Of a stretch of DNA of 64,000 bases, positions 38,500 to 48,426 are shown one piece after another. Within the stretch, counting starts at the first letter, position 1, and every line of letters starts with the position of its first letter. Source of the stretch: Xenorhabdus griffiniae. Lineage in GTDB: Bacteria > Pseudomonadota > Gammaproteobacteria > Enterobacterales > Enterobacteriaceae. A program made the position numbers and the translations under genes. The notes beneath the pieces are model-generated. The model saw only the letters and a program-made list of their open reading frames with translations. It was not told where the DNA came from and searched no databases. The stretch lies in contig NZ_LDNM01000053.1 in NCBI RefSeq assembly GCF_001028135.1, positions 1-64,000 of the forward strand. The letters are read 5' to 3'.

Positions 38500-39534
38500 T
38501 TACTGCGGTTTAAATTCTAGTGTGAAACTCTTAAAATATTCATAAACCTCTCTGCTTGGTGGAGGTGGCATTTTTTTTGCCAAATTTGCGGCAGTAATTG
38601 CGGCTCGGCATAATGCCGGATCACCCGCCCCCGCTTTGATATCAATCAGTAATCCATCTGACGCCAGTTTTATGTTTAAATCACAAGTACGGCCGATATA
38701 CAGGCTTGGATCACGAAAATTCTGCTGGATTGCAGCCTGAATCTGTCCCTTGTAATTGTTGATATCAGAATCCGAAGGACCGCTTTTCTTACCGCCACCT
38801 TTTCCTGCCGCAGTCGCTCCCCCCTGCTTAGGGGTATTAGACGTTAATCCACCTAACAGATCATTAACCGTTTGAGCTTGCTTTACGGCTTCTGCCTTGG
38901 CTTTTGCTTTAGCCTCTGCTTCTGCTTTAGCCACTGCTTCTGCCTTCGCCTTAGCTTCGGCTTCCGTTTTAGCTTTTGCCTCAGCCGCCGCTTTACGTTT
39001 TGCCGCCTCTTCCGCTTCTTTCTTCGCCTGAGCTTCCGCTTTCTGGCGGGCTTCCGCTTGCTCTTTTAGAATTCGTTCTTTTTCTGCCAGTGCTTTTGCC
39101 GCCGCTTCTTCTGCCTGCTTTTGGTCTTCGCGCGCTTTAGCGGCAGCAATCTCAGACTGTTTTTTCTGCGCTTCAGCTTCCTGCAATGCTTTAATTCGCT
39201 CTTCTTCAGCCGCTTTCAAGCGTTCCTGTTCTTCCGCCTGCTTTGCCCGCAATTCAGCCGCCTGTTGCTCAGCTTTTTTCTTCCGCTGTTGTTCAGCTAG
39301 CTGTGCATTGGCCTGTTGCTGTTGCTGCTGATTATATTGCTGAACGACCGCATTCGGATCAACCATAACAGCATCAATGACAGTACCGCTTTGTCCACCG
39401 CCTCCCATTTCTGTTTTTTGCACCCGAGAACCCCAAATCAGAAATCCGATCAGGATAATGTGCAATATTACCGAAATGATAATGGCCCGATTCAGCCTAT
39501 TATTTTGCTCGCTTGTCTTTCCCACGCTCGACAT
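38500..39534 (-). CDS. tolA: Tol-Pal system inner-membrane protein TolA
   Basis: TolA spans the periplasm and transmits proton-motive energy from TolQR to TolB-Pal. The 344-residue protein has one membrane helix (~16-35). A Gln run (QQQQQQ near 68-73) follows, then a long Ala/Lys/Glu helix (~75-225) with alternating AKAEAEAKAK units, a Gly/Ser hinge (GGGKKSG) and the C-terminal globular domain with two Cys (TCDLNIKL and ALCRAAI). It is ~77 residues shorter than the 421-residue E. coli protein, mainly in the central helix. The gap to tolB (38332-38499) shows no gene. Confidence 0.95.
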   Translation of the reverse strand: MSSVGKTSEQNNRLNRAIIISVILHIILIGFLIWGSRVQKTEMGGGGQSGTVIDAVMVDPNAVVQQYNQQQQQQANAQLAEQQRKKKAEQQAAELRAKQAEEQERLKAAEEERIKALQEAEAQKKQSEIAAAKAREDQKQAEEAAAKALAEKERILKEQAEARQKAEAQAKKEAEEAAKRKAAAEAKAKTEAEAKAKAEAVAKAEAEAKAKAKAEAVKQAQTVNDLLGGLTSNTPKQGGATAAGKGGGKKSGPSDSDINNYKGQIQAAIQQNFRDPSLYIGRTCDLNIKLASDGLLIDIKAGAGDPALCRAAITAANLAKKMPPPPSREVYEYFKSFTLEFKPQ

Positions 39535-39560
39535 CCAGAAACTTTAAGTAACAACCGCTG

Positions 39561-39992
39561 TCAGGCGCCGATAGGCTGGGTCATTAAGCCCACCGATTTT
39601 ACACCTGCCTGACGAAGCATATTCAACGCCTTGATAATTTCATCATAAGGAACTTCCTTAGAACCACCAATCAGGAAAATTGTTTTCGGATTGGCTTTCA
39701 TCACGGTTTGCGCTTCTGCAACGATTTGCTGTTCAGGTAACAATTCCAAACGCTCCTGATTAACAATCATGTTGTACTGCCCTACCCCAGAAACTTCCAC
39801 AATGACCGGCGGATTATCAGTGCTGGAAACGGTCTTTGAATCCACCGAATCAGGTAAATCAACTTCCACACTTTGCGTGATAATCGGTGCTGTTGCCATG
39901 AAAATAAGCAGTAATACCAGCAACACGTCCAGCAAGGGGACGATATTGATCTCGGATTTTAGCTCACGTCTGCGACTACGAGTGTGCGCCAT
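39561..39992 (-). CDS. tolR: Tol-Pal system protein TolR
   Basis: TolR is an ExbD-like inner-membrane protein that with TolQ forms the proton-driven motor of the Tol system. The 143-residue protein has one membrane helix (~18-38) with the proton-path aspartate in VPLLDVLLVLLLIFMAT (Asp23 by E. coli numbering) and a periplasmic domain that dimerises. It lies between tolQ and tolA with short gaps. Confidence 0.96.
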   Translation of the reverse strand: MAHTRSRRRELKSEINIVPLLDVLLVLLLIFMATAPIITQSVEVDLPDSVDSKTVSSTDNPPVIVEVSGVGQYNMIVNQERLELLPEQQIVAEAQTVMKANPKTIFLIGGSKEVPYDEIIKALNMLRQAGVKSVGLMTQPIGA

Positions 39993-40016
39993 TCGCTGAT
40001 TTCCCCTTACGATTTA

Positions 40017-40706
40017 TTACGACTTATTAGTATTGGAAGCAAAAGCCTGACGATGCAGGATAGCCAGGAATTCTTCCATAAAGTTATCGTAAACTTGTTC
40101 TAGTTTGTTAACCCGCTGGTTCAGGCGGTTATAGGCCATCACCGCAGGAATGGCCGCAAACAGGCCGATAGCTGTTGCAATCAAAGCTTCAGCAATCCCC
40201 GGCGCAACCATTTGCAGGGTTGCCTGTTTAACCGCTCCCAACGCAATAAAGGCATGCATGATCCCCCAAACCGTACCAAACAACCCAATATAAGGGCTGA
40301 TAGAACCTACCGTACCCAGAAATGGAATATGATTTTCCAATACTTCCAATTCACGATTTAGTGAAATCCGCATGGCACGGGAGGTTCCTGTGATAACAGC
40401 TTCCGGAACAGGGTTATTTGCCTGATGTAAACGAGCAAATTCTTTAAACCCGGAATGGAATATCTGCTCAGTGCCACTTAACGAATCACGGCGTGACTGA
40501 CTTTCTTTGTAAAGGCGAGATAATTCAATACCAGACCAAAATTTATCTTCAAATGCTTCTGCCTCACGGCTTGCGGCATTCAGGATTTTTGTTCGTTGAA
40601 TAATGATTGCCCAAGAGACGATAGAAAAGCCAATCAGAATCAGCATGATCAGCTGCACTAAGAAACCTGCCTTAAGAAATAAATCAAGGATGTTCATGTC
40701 AGTCAC
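40017..40706 (-). CDS. tolQ: Tol-Pal system protein TolQ
   Basis: TolQ is the ExbB/MotA-like stator subunit that forms the proton channel with TolR. The 229-residue protein starts [14 protein letters not shown] as in E. coli and has three membrane helices (~17-37, ~138-158, ~172-192). The [21 protein letters not shown] and [20 protein letters not shown] segments are conserved (each cited in part). Its start overlaps the ybgC stop by 4 bases. Confidence 0.97.
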   Translation of the reverse strand: MTDMNILDLFLKAGFLVQLIMLILIGFSIVSWAIIIQRTKILNAASREAEAFEDKFWSGIELSRLYKESQSRRDSLSGTEQIFHSGFKEFARLHQANNPVPEAVITGTSRAMRISLNRELEVLENHIPFLGTVGSISPYIGLFGTVWGIMHAFIALGAVKQATLQMVAPGIAEALIATAIGLFAAIPAVMAYNRLNQRVNKLEQVYDNFMEEFLAILHRQAFASNTNKS

Positions 40707-41107
40707 TGCTTAAACTCCGCGACAATAGACTTTGGAAGCGCAATCGGCTTCATTTGAGATGAATTCACGTAGACAACAAGGCATTCTGCACTGCTGACAA
40801 CTACGCCATTACAATCAACAATTCGTTGAATAAATGTCAGAGAAGCACCACGGATATTCGTAACTTCGCTTTCAACAAACAGTTGGTCATCCAGTTTTGC
40901 TGGTTTCCGGTAGTCAATCGTCATACGACTAACAACAAAGCCAACTTGTTCATCTAGCATAGTCTGTTGCTGGAAACCTTTTTCCCGCAACATCTCTGTA
41001 CGCGCTCTTTCGTAAAAACCCAAATACCGAGCGTGATAAACCACACCACTAGCATCTGTGTCTTCGTAGTAAACACGGATAGGCCAACGGAATAACATAT
41101 TACTCAT
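40703..41107 (-). CDS. ybgC: Acyl-CoA thioesterase YbgC
   Basis: YbgC is a hotdog-fold thioesterase at the head of the tol-pal operon that acts on short acyl-CoAs or acyl-ACP in the cytoplasm. The 134-residue protein has the 4-hydroxybenzoyl-CoA thioesterase motif [17 protein letters not shown] with the catalytic aspartate in DTDASG. It overlaps tolQ by 4 bases. Confidence 0.95.
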   Translation of the reverse strand: MSNMLFRWPIRVYYEDTDASGVVYHARYLGFYERARTEMLREKGFQQQTMLDEQVGFVVSRMTIDYRKPAKLDDQLFVESEVTNIRGASLTFIQRIVDCNGVVVSSAECLVVYVNSSQMKPIALPKSIVAEFKQ

Positions 41108-41178
41108 ATAATCCTAATTAGGCGAATTGACGCTGTCACTATACTTAAGACAATAGCGCTTTGGAATGACCTGTCAGT

Positions 41179-41208
41179 AAAAAAAATTTATAGGCCGATG
41201 GCCTATAA
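41179..41208 (-). terminator. Rho-independent terminator after ybgE
   Basis: On the minus strand TATAGGCC and GGCCTATA form an 8-bp stem with a 3-base loop followed by eight consecutive T within AAATTTTTTTT. It ends the cydABX-ybgE transcript before ybgC. Confidence 0.85.
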
Positions 41209-41221
41209 AATTACAATTAGT

Positions 41222-41509
41222 TTACTTAAAGAAATGATATAAGCCAAAAAGAAGAATGAAAAATGCAGGTAACGGATGAAAAAATAATCGCCAAATAATA
41301 CGGTTAGGATAAAAACCAACACCAAAAGTAACGCCAGAACAAACTGTCCAGATCAATAAAATACCTTGCCATATTTGTAGTGAACTGGTATTGGCGGCAA
41401 AACGTACAGGGTTCCAAAACACGCATGCAGCAAGTGTTAAGGCGATAATGAGGATAAGAGCCCTCACCAGGCTCTTATCCATAAGTTGGTAGCATTTATC
41501 AGCCAACAT
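41222..41509 (-). CDS. ybgE: Cytochrome bd oxidase-associated membrane protein YbgE
   Basis: This small inner-membrane protein is encoded with cytochrome bd in many enterobacteria; its exact role is not established. The 95-residue protein has three hydrophobic segments and matches E. coli YbgE in length and in ACVFWNPVRFAANTSSLQIW and VGFYPNRIIWRLFF. Its ATG overlaps the cydX TAA by one base (TAATG). Confidence 0.9.
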   Translation of the reverse strand: MLADKCYQLMDKSLVRALILIIALTLAACVFWNPVRFAANTSSLQIWQGILLIWTVCSGVTFGVGFYPNRIIWRLFFHPLPAFFILLFGLYHFFK

Positions 41510-41625
41510 TATTTTTTGTCACTCTCAGAAGCGTTCTGTGATTCGCTATGCTCAAGTGCCAAAGCAGCAATGATAGCAAAGCTACAAGCTAAGAGCGTTC
41601 CGAGAATCCAAGCAAAATACCACAT
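41509..41625 (-). CDS. cydX: Cytochrome bd-I small subunit CydX
   Basis: CydX is a single-pass peptide required for stable, active cytochrome bd-I. The minus strand encodes 38 residues starting MWYFAWILGTLLACSFAIIA, with one membrane helix and a charged tail, nearly identical to E. coli CydX at the N-terminus. AGGAGC lies 6 bases before the ATG. It follows cydB after 11 bases and overlaps ybgE by one base. Confidence 0.95.
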   Translation of the reverse strand: MWYFAWILGTLLACSFAIIAALALEHSESQNASESDKK

Positions 41626-41636
41626 GCCTATGCTCC

Positions 41637-42776
41637 TTAGTACAGTGAGTGTTTGTTGTTATCAATGTAGTTCTTATCCAAACGCCCGAAGGTTTTGTAA
41701 TAACACCAAATGGTGTAAGACAGAACAATAGGAACGAAGATAAGTGCAACAACGAACATAATTTGCAACGTCCACTGACTGGATGTCGCATCCCACATAG
41801 TCAGGCTGACATTCGGGTCAATGCTTGACGGCATCACGAACGGGAACATAGCAATCCCTGAAGTCAGGATAATGCAAGCCACTGTCAGTGATGAAAACAA
41901 GAATGCCCAGGCACCTTTATTCATCCAGGTAGCCAGCATAGTCAGCAAAGGAAGAAGCACACCCAGCACAGGTATTGCCCACAGAATCGGATAGTGATTG
42001 AAGTTGATCAGCCATGCACCAGCCTGCTGGATAACTTCTTTATGTAACGGATTCGATGCGCCATTCACATCCAGCCCACCCGTGACAACATAACCATCAA
42101 TGCCATAAATCAGCCATATCCCAGCCAACAGGAATGCAATTGCCGTTATCGCTGCACAAACATGGGTTGCGGTACGGGAACGCAGATGCAGCTCGCCTGT
42201 TGTACGCATTTGCAGATACGTTGCGCCTTGCGTCACAATCATCATCAGGCTAATCACCCCAGCCAGCAAGCCGTAGGGATTCAGCAATCCAAAGAATGAA
42301 CCTTCATAGGAGACACGCAGGTAAGAATCAACCGCCAGCGGTACGCCTTGCAGCAAGTTACCAAATGCCACCCCGATAACCAATGCAGGTACGAAGCTAC
42401 CAATAGTCAGCCCCCAATCCCACATATTACGCCATTTTCTGTTTTCCAGTTTCGAACGGTAATCAAAGCCAACCGGACGGAAAAACAGGGCTGCCAAGAC
42501 CAGAATCATTGCCACATAGAAACCAGAGAAAGCGGCGGCATATACCATCGGCCATGCGGCAAACAGGGCACCACCCGCAGTAATTAACCAAACCTGGTTA
42601 CCATCCCAATGTGGGGCAACTGAGTTAATCATGATACGGCGTTCAGTATCATTTTTACCAATGATCCGCAGCAGGACACCTACTCCCATATCGAAACCAT
42701 CAGTCACTGTGAAACCGATCAGTAACACACCAATCAGCAGCCACCATATAAATCGTAATACATCATAATCAAGCAT
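41637..42776 (-). CDS. cydB: Cytochrome bd-I ubiquinol oxidase subunit II
   Basis: CydB is the second large subunit of the high-affinity terminal oxidase used at low oxygen. The 379-residue protein has eight to nine membrane helices and conserved segments GFTVTDGFDMGVG (with the proton-channel aspartate of the family) and SVAPHWDGNQVWLITAGGA (cited in part). It lies 14 bases after cydA. Confidence 0.97.
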   Translation of the reverse strand: MLDYDVLRFIWWLLIGVLLIGFTVTDGFDMGVGVLLRIIGKNDTERRIMINSVAPHWDGNQVWLITAGGALFAAWPMVYAAAFSGFYVAMILVLAALFFRPVGFDYRSKLENRKWRNMWDWGLTIGSFVPALVIGVAFGNLLQGVPLAVDSYLRVSYEGSFFGLLNPYGLLAGVISLMMIVTQGATYLQMRTTGELHLRSRTATHVCAAITAIAFLLAGIWLIYGIDGYVVTGGLDVNGASNPLHKEVIQQAGAWLINFNHYPILWAIPVLGVLLPLLTMLATWMNKGAWAFLFSSLTVACIILTSGIAMFPFVMPSSIDPNVSLTMWDATSSQWTLQIMFVVALIFVPIVLSYTIWCYYKTFGRLDKNYIDNNKHSLY

Positions 42777-42790
42777 AAGTGGACTCCTGC

Positions 42791-44362
42791 TTACTCAATA
42801 TTATTCGCTGAAGACGCGGTTTTTTGTTCAAAATGGTAACGACCGGTCTTAAGGCTGCTTGGGCCAAGACGGGCAAATTTGAACATCAAGAACATCTCTG
42901 CGATCAAGAACAAAGTGTACAGACCACAAATCAGCACCATTGAGAAAATCAGATCGCCGACACTGCGTGTTGACGCCGCGACAGCCGTTGGCAACACTTC
43001 ACCAATCGCCCACGGCTGACGGCCATATTCTGCGACAAACCAACCGGCCTCAACGGCAATCCAGGGCAATGGAATGCTGAACAGTGCAGCACGCAGCAGC
43101 CACTTATGTTGACCGATACGGTTACGGAGAACGCTCAGGAACGACAGACCGATAACCAGCAGCATAATAAAGCCCGCAGCAACCATAATACGGAATGCAA
43201 AGTAGAGCGGTGCTACGCGTGGGATAGAGTCTTTCGCCGCGGCTTTAATTTGCACTTCTGTTGCATCAGTTACGTTTTGGGTATAACGCTTTACGAGCAT
43301 GCCATAGCCGAGATCTTTCTTACTTTCATTGAATGCACTGCGAACACTTGGATCAACATTACCTGCACGCAGTTCTTCCAGTAATTGATAGGCCTTAATA
43401 CCGTTACGGATACGCTGCTCATGCTGGCTCATCAAATCACGCAGACCAACGACCGGTGTATCTGTAGAGCGGGTAGCAATCAGACCTAAAACGTAAGGAA
43501 TTTGGATGGAATATTTATTTTCCATTTTGTCCTGATCAGGAAGGCCAATCAACGTGAATGAAGCCGGGGGTGGCTGGGTTTCCCACTCTGCTTCAATAGC
43601 TGCCAATTTGGTTTTCTGCACGTCCCCCATTTCATATCCAGATTCATCACCCAGAACAATGACGGACAGTACCGCAGCCATACCAAAACTTGCTGCAATA
43701 GCAAAAGAACGTTTGGCAAACCCTAAGTCGTGCCCTTTGAGCAGATAGTAAGAACTGATACCCAGTACAAAAACGGCACCTGTGACATAACCGGCTGCAA
43801 CAGTGTGAACAAATTTCACCTGAGCAACTGGGTTAAGTACCAGTTCGCTGAAGCTCACCATTTCCATGCGCATGGTTTCGAAGTTAAAGTCAGACGCAAT
43901 CGGGTTTTGCATCCAACCATTCGCAATCAGGATCCACAATGCAGAGAAGTTAGAACCTAATGCAACCAGCCAGGTAACCGCCAAGTGTTGTTTCTTACTC
44001 AATCGATCCCACCCGAAGAAAAACAGACCAACGAATGTGGATTCGAGGAAGAATGCCATCAGACCTTCGATGGCCAGAGGCGCACCGAAAATATCACCAA
44101 CATAATGTGAGAAATATGACCAGTTGGTTCCGAACTGGAACTCCATGGTCAAGCCCGTTGCGACACCCAAGGCAAAGTTAATACCAAATAACTTACCCCA
44201 GAATTTTGTCATATCTTTATAGATTTGTTTGCCAGAAAGGACATATACCGTTTCCATGATCGCAAGCAAAAACGCCATACCAAGCGTTAATGGGACGAAC
44301 AGAAAATGGTACATAGCAGTTAAGGCAAACTGTAATCGTGACAGTTCGACAATATCAAACAT
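42791..44362 (-). CDS. cydA: Cytochrome bd-I ubiquinol oxidase subunit I
   Basis: CydA carries hemes b558, b595 and d and oxidises ubiquinol while reducing oxygen to water. The 523-residue protein has His19 in [13 protein letters not shown] (heme ligand), a second histidine ligand near 186, the periplasmic Q-loop, and the signature [16 protein letters not shown] near 447. GGAG lies 6 bases before the ATG. A small hairpin (GACTTCG/CGAAAGTC, 44409-44428) sits in the 5' leader. Confidence 0.97.
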   Translation of the reverse strand: MFDIVELSRLQFALTAMYHFLFVPLTLGMAFLLAIMETVYVLSGKQIYKDMTKFWGKLFGINFALGVATGLTMEFQFGTNWSYFSHYVGDIFGAPLAIEGLMAFFLESTFVGLFFFGWDRLSKKQHLAVTWLVALGSNFSALWILIANGWMQNPIASDFNFETMRMEMVSFSELVLNPVAQVKFVHTVAAGYVTGAVFVLGISSYYLLKGHDLGFAKRSFAIAASFGMAAVLSVIVLGDESGYEMGDVQKTKLAAIEAEWETQPPPASFTLIGLPDQDKMENKYSIQIPYVLGLIATRSTDTPVVGLRDLMSQHEQRIRNGIKAYQLLEELRAGNVDPSVRSAFNESKKDLGYGMLVKRYTQNVTDATEVQIKAAAKDSIPRVAPLYFAFRIMVAAGFIMLLVIGLSFLSVLRNRIGQHKWLLRAALFSIPLPWIAVEAGWFVAEYGRQPWAIGEVLPTAVAASTRSVGDLIFSMVLICGLYTLFLIAEMFLMFKFARLGPSSLKTGRYHFEQKTASSANNIE

Positions 44363-44950
44363 CTTGACTCCTTGCTCCTAGCAGGAAGACACCGACTTGC
44401 GGCAACCCGACTTCGTAAAACGAAAGTCTCGTAACTACCAGCAATAAATGCCTCAAACACAACAATGAATTATTACAAAATCAAAAAATCAATAGATACC
44501 ACAATAATATTACGCCTATATTCACATACAATAAATATCTTTTACGTGACTCAGCTTAGAATTCTGAATATAGATCAACAATATCATACATTCTCAGATT
44601 AATACCTATATATACTAGATCAATTTAATCAAGTTTAGCGAATACAATCCAGAGTAATAAATTGATTTTAGTCAATTTTTTTCTTATTTTGTTAATCTTT
44701 ACAGCTATTATTTCATTATGGTTTACTTGATGTTAATAAGTTGTTATTTGCAATGACTGTAATTTATTTTTTGCTGTAAAATGCATTAGAAAATTAACTT
44801 TTCCTTTTCATTCTTTAAAGAATATATTTTTTCGATATTTCCAATTTAATTAATAAAATAAATAGATTTTACTAAAATCCAGTTCAATTAAATTGAAAAA
44901 CAACTGATCTTATAAATGAACTAACCCATTGTTAATATTATAAATAAAAT
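44363..44950. promoter_or_regulatory. Long AT-rich control region of cydABX with FNR-like site
   Basis: This ~590-bp stretch between sucD and cydA has no gene. It is very AT-rich with many phased A and T tracts, as expected for bent or H-NS-bound DNA. At 44662-44675 the sequence TTGAT-TTTA-GTCAA matches the FNR consensus TTGAT-N4-ATCAA with one mismatch. In E. coli cydA has several promoters controlled by ArcA and FNR, so this region is the likely oxygen-responsive control region. E. coli's mngRAB genes, which lie here, are absent. Confidence 0.5.
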
Positions 44951-44977
44951 AAAAGGCTACCCTAAAGTAGCCTTTTT
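44951..44977 (-). terminator. Rho-independent terminator of the suc operon
   Basis: AAAAGGCTAC and GTAGCCTTTT form a 10-bp stem with a 6-base loop; the minus-strand product ends in a T-rich tract. It lies 28 bases after the sucD stop. In E. coli the 3' end of this transcript yields the small RNA SdhX. The short 3' UTR here (44951-45005) could do the same, but I cannot show it. Confidence 0.85.
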
Positions 44978-45005
44978 CTATAAAAAAGAGTTTATTTTAT
45001 GCTGC

Positions 45006-45875
45006 TTATGCCAATAACGCTTTTACAGCATCGCCAATGTCTGCCAGGCTACGCACCGTCTTCACGCCTGCAGCTTCCAGAGCAGCAAATTTCTCGTCTG
45101 CTGTCCCTTTACCCCCTGCGATAATCGCTCCGGCATGGCCCATCCGCTTACCTTTCGGTGCAGTTACACCCGCAATATAAGCAACAACCGGTTTAGTCAC
45201 ATGTTCTTTGATATAAGCCGCAGCTTCTTCTTCGGCTGTACCACCAATTTCACCAATCATGACAATCGCTTCTGTCTGTGGATCTTGCTGGAACAGTTGC
45301 AGAATATCAATGAAGTTCGAACCCGGGATCGGGTCACCACCGATACCAACACAGGTAGATTGCCCTAAACCAGCATCTGTGGTCTGTTTAACCGCTTCAT
45401 AAGTCAGTGTGCCTGAACGGGAAACAATGCCCACTTTACCTGACTTATGAATATGACCAGGCATAATGCCAATCTTACACTCATCAGGTGTAATGACACC
45501 CGGACAGTTAGGACCAATCATACGAACACCGGCTTGATCCAGTTTTTCCTTAACGGTCAACATATCGAGTGTTGGGATGCCTTCTGTAATAGTGATGATC
45601 AGTTCAATCCCCGCATCAATCGCTTCCAAAATGGAGTCTTTACAGAATGGGGCCGGAACGTAAATTACAGAAGCGGTTGCCCCCGTGGCTTCAACGGCTT
45701 CACGTACGGTGTTGAATACAGGTAATCCTAAATGCTCAGTGCCACCTTTACCCGGTGTTACGCCACCCACCATTTGAGTACCGTAGGCTATCGCCTGTTC
45801 GGAGTGAAAAGTACCCTGGCTACCAGTAAAACCCTGACAAATCACTTTGGTGTTTTTATCGATTAAAATAGACAT
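45006..45875 (-). CDS. sucD: Succinyl-CoA synthetase alpha subunit
   Basis: SucD with SucC converts succinyl-CoA to succinate with nucleoside triphosphate formation. The 289-residue protein has the CoA-binding [24 protein letters not shown] and the phospho-histidine in [15 protein letters not shown] (residue ~246). Its ATG overlaps the last base of the sucC stop. Last gene of sucABCD. Confidence 0.97.
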   Translation of the reverse strand: MSILIDKNTKVICQGFTGSQGTFHSEQAIAYGTQMVGGVTPGKGGTEHLGLPVFNTVREAVEATGATASVIYVPAPFCKDSILEAIDAGIELIITITEGIPTLDMLTVKEKLDQAGVRMIGPNCPGVITPDECKIGIMPGHIHKSGKVGIVSRSGTLTYEAVKQTTDAGLGQSTCVGIGGDPIPGSNFIDILQLFQQDPQTEAIVMIGEIGGTAEEEAAAYIKEHVTKPVVAYIAGVTAPKGKRMGHAGAIIAGGKGTADEKFAALEAAGVKTVRSLADIGDAVKALLA

Positions 45876-47041
45876 TATTTATTCTCCGCTGCTGCGACTG
45901 CCTGTTTAGCTGCGTCTGTCAAACTGGTCGCTGCAATGATGTTCAAACCACTATCCGCCAGTTTTTTAGCACCCAGTTCAGCATTGTTTCCTTCCAGACG
46001 AACGACTACTGGTACGTTAACACCCACTTCTTCCACCGCACCAATAATGCCGTCAGCGATCAAATCACAGCGGACGATACCACCAAAGATATTAACTAAA
46101 ACAGCCTTAACATTTTCATCTGACAAGATGATCTTGAATGCTTCGGTAACACGCTCTTTTGTTGCACCACCACCTACATCAAGGAAATTTGCCGGCGCAC
46201 CACCGTGCAGTTTGACAATGTCCATCGTTCCCATTGCCAGACCTGCACCATTCACCATACAACCAATATTGCCATCCAGTGCAACATAGTTCAGTTCCCA
46301 CTGTGCAGCCTGAGCTTCACGTAGATCTTCCTGTGAAGGATCGTGCATTTCACGCAGTTCAGCCTGACGGAACATAGCATTACCATCAGCGCTCAATTTT
46401 CCATCCAAACAAACCAGATCACCTTGCGTTGTGATCACCAGAGGGTTGATTTCAACTAATGCCAAATCACGCTCTAAGAACAGGTTAGCCAATCCCAAGA
46501 AAATCTTGGTGAATTGACCAACTTGTTTACCCGTCAAACCAAGTTTGAATGCCAATTCACGGCCTTGATACGGCATAGGGCCAGAGAGTGGGTCGATAAT
46601 GGCTTTATGAATGAGTTCGGGCGTTTCTTCCGCCACTTTTTCTATTTCGACGCCACCTTCAGTAGAAGCCATGAACACTACACGTCGTGTACCGCGGTCA
46701 ACAACAGCCCCGAGATACAGCTCCTTGGCAATATCAGTTGCCCCTTCCACCAAGATCTGATGAACAGGTTGCCCCTGCGCATCTGTCTGGTAAGTTACCA
46801 GTCGTTTACCCAGCCATTGTTCAGCAAAAGTGCGGATATCTTCCTTACTGTTGACGACTTTCACGCCACCAGCCTTACCGCGGCCACCTGCATGAACCTG
46901 ACATTTAACGACCCAAGGGCCTGAACCAATCTTGGATGCTGCTTCTTCTGCTTCGCGCGGTGTGGTACAAGCATAGCCAGCAGGTGCTGGTAAACCATAC
47001 CGTGCAAAAAGTTGTTTTGCCTGATACTCGTGTAAATTCAT
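45875..47041 (-). CDS. sucC: Succinyl-CoA synthetase beta subunit
   Basis: SucC contributes the ATP-grasp domain and nucleotide site of succinyl-CoA synthetase. The 388-residue protein starts [16 protein letters not shown] and has [16 protein letters not shown] for nucleotide binding, EINPLV with metal-binding residues, and [17 protein letters not shown] at the CoA-proximal domain. It overlaps sucD by one base. Confidence 0.97.
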   Translation of the reverse strand: MNLHEYQAKQLFARYGLPAPAGYACTTPREAEEAASKIGSGPWVVKCQVHAGGRGKAGGVKVVNSKEDIRTFAEQWLGKRLVTYQTDAQGQPVHQILVEGATDIAKELYLGAVVDRGTRRVVFMASTEGGVEIEKVAEETPELIHKAIIDPLSGPMPYQGRELAFKLGLTGKQVGQFTKIFLGLANLFLERDLALVEINPLVITTQGDLVCLDGKLSADGNAMFRQAELREMHDPSQEDLREAQAAQWELNYVALDGNIGCMVNGAGLAMGTMDIVKLHGGAPANFLDVGGGATKERVTEAFKIILSDENVKAVLVNIFGGIVRCDLIADGIIGAVEEVGVNVPVVVRLEGNNAELGAKKLADSGLNIIAATSLTDAAKQAVAAAENK

Positions 47042-47200
47042 GATGTTCTATCCATAATTTAATTTAAGAAAGGTAAATTACCTTCTATTTTGTTGCTCTG
47101 GATATGACCAGCCCCAAGGGGGCTGGCCTGCATATATTTTTACATCAGCGTCGTACTACTTCAGACTTGGCGGAGTTAACACTCTCCGCCGATAGTGATG

Positions 47201-48412
47201 CTATACATCCAGCAACAAACGTGTTGGATCTTCCAGCATTTCTTTGATGGTCACCAGGAAACCGACTGACTCACGACCGTCAATCAGACGGTGGTCATAG
47301 GACAGTGCCAGGTACATCATCGGAAGGATCTCAACCTGACCATTTACTGCCATTGGACGATCTTTAATGGCATGCATACCAAGGATCGCGCTTTGTGGTG
47401 GGTTAATGATCGGGGTGGACATCAGGGAACCGAAAACACCACCGTTGGTAATGGTGAAATTACCGCCTGTGAGTTCTTCAACCGTCAGTTTACCGTCGCG
47501 GCCTTTGATAGCCAGCTCTTTGATGCTTTTCTCAATGTCAGCCATGTTCAATGCATCTGCATCGCGCAATACGGGTGTAACCAGACCACGTGGTGTAGAT
47601 ACAGCAATACTGATATCAAAATAGTTATGGTAAACCACATCTGTGCCATCAATGGAAGCGTTCACTTCTGGATAGCGTTTCAACGCTTCAACAACCGCTT
47701 TCACATAGAAAGACATGAAGCCCAGACGTACACCATGGCGTTTTTCAAATGCATCGCCATATTGCTTGCGCAATTCCTGAATTGGCTTCATGTTGACTTC
47801 ATTGAAAGTCGTCAGCATTGCCGTATTGTTCTTCGCTTCAAGCAAACGTTCTGCAACACGCTTACGCAAACGCGTCATTGGGACACGTTTTTCACTGCGG
47901 TGTGGCAATAAGGATGGCTGTTCAGCAGATGCAGCGGGCTTATCACTCTCTTTTTTATTCGCAGCGACATATTTTTCGATATCTTCACGGACAATGCGGC
48001 CACCAACGCCACTGCCTTTAATGGCAGCAGGATCTAAATCATGCTCTGCAATCAGACGACGAACAGCAGGGCTTAGTGCATCGTTGCTTTCTTCTTCCAA
48101 AGATGCAGTCTGACGCTGCGCTGGCGTTGCCTCTGTTTTGGCTTTAACTTCGGCAGGTATCCCCGTGCTGTCACCTAAACGGATACGACCTAACAGTTGT
48201 TTGGACAGAACAGTGGCGCCCTCTTCTTCCAAAATGGCTTCCAAAACACCTGCTTCACTTGCTGGCACTTCCAGAACAACTTTATCCGTTTCAATCTCAA
48301 CCAGCACTTCATCACGCTCTATGGTGTCACCGGGTTTTTTATGCCACGTTGCCACAGTGGCATCTGCAACAGATTCAGGAAGGTCTGGAACCAGAATTTC
48401 TACGCTACTCAT
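47201..48412 (-). CDS. sucB: 2-oxoglutarate dehydrogenase E2, dihydrolipoyl succinyltransferase
   Basis: SucB is the 24-mer core of the 2-oxoglutarate dehydrogenase complex. The 403-residue protein has an N-terminal lipoyl domain with Lys44 in [11 protein letters not shown], a peripheral-subunit-binding domain ([20 protein letters not shown], ~112-131), and a catalytic domain ending [17 protein letters not shown] with the catalytic His and Asp. It lies 14 bases after sucA. Confidence 0.97.
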   Translation of the reverse strand: MSSVEILVPDLPESVADATVATWHKKPGDTIERDEVLVEIETDKVVLEVPASEAGVLEAILEEEGATVLSKQLLGRIRLGDSTGIPAEVKAKTEATPAQRQTASLEEESNDALSPAVRRLIAEHDLDPAAIKGSGVGGRIVREDIEKYVAANKKESDKPAASAEQPSLLPHRSEKRVPMTRLRKRVAERLLEAKNNTAMLTTFNEVNMKPIQELRKQYGDAFEKRHGVRLGFMSFYVKAVVEALKRYPEVNASIDGTDVVYHNYFDISIAVSTPRGLVTPVLRDADALNMADIEKSIKELAIKGRDGKLTVEELTGGNFTITNGGVFGSLMSTPIINPPQSAILGMHAIKDRPMAVNGQVEILPMMYLALSYDHRLIDGRESVGFLVTIKEMLEDPTRLLLDV

Positions 48413-48426
48413 TTTCTATCCTTAAT

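Noticed and set aside
38872-39069. Plus-strand frame rich in Phe, Cys, Leu and Ser opposite tolA
   Set aside because: It is the antisense of the Ala/Lys-rich TolA helix and has no start signals.
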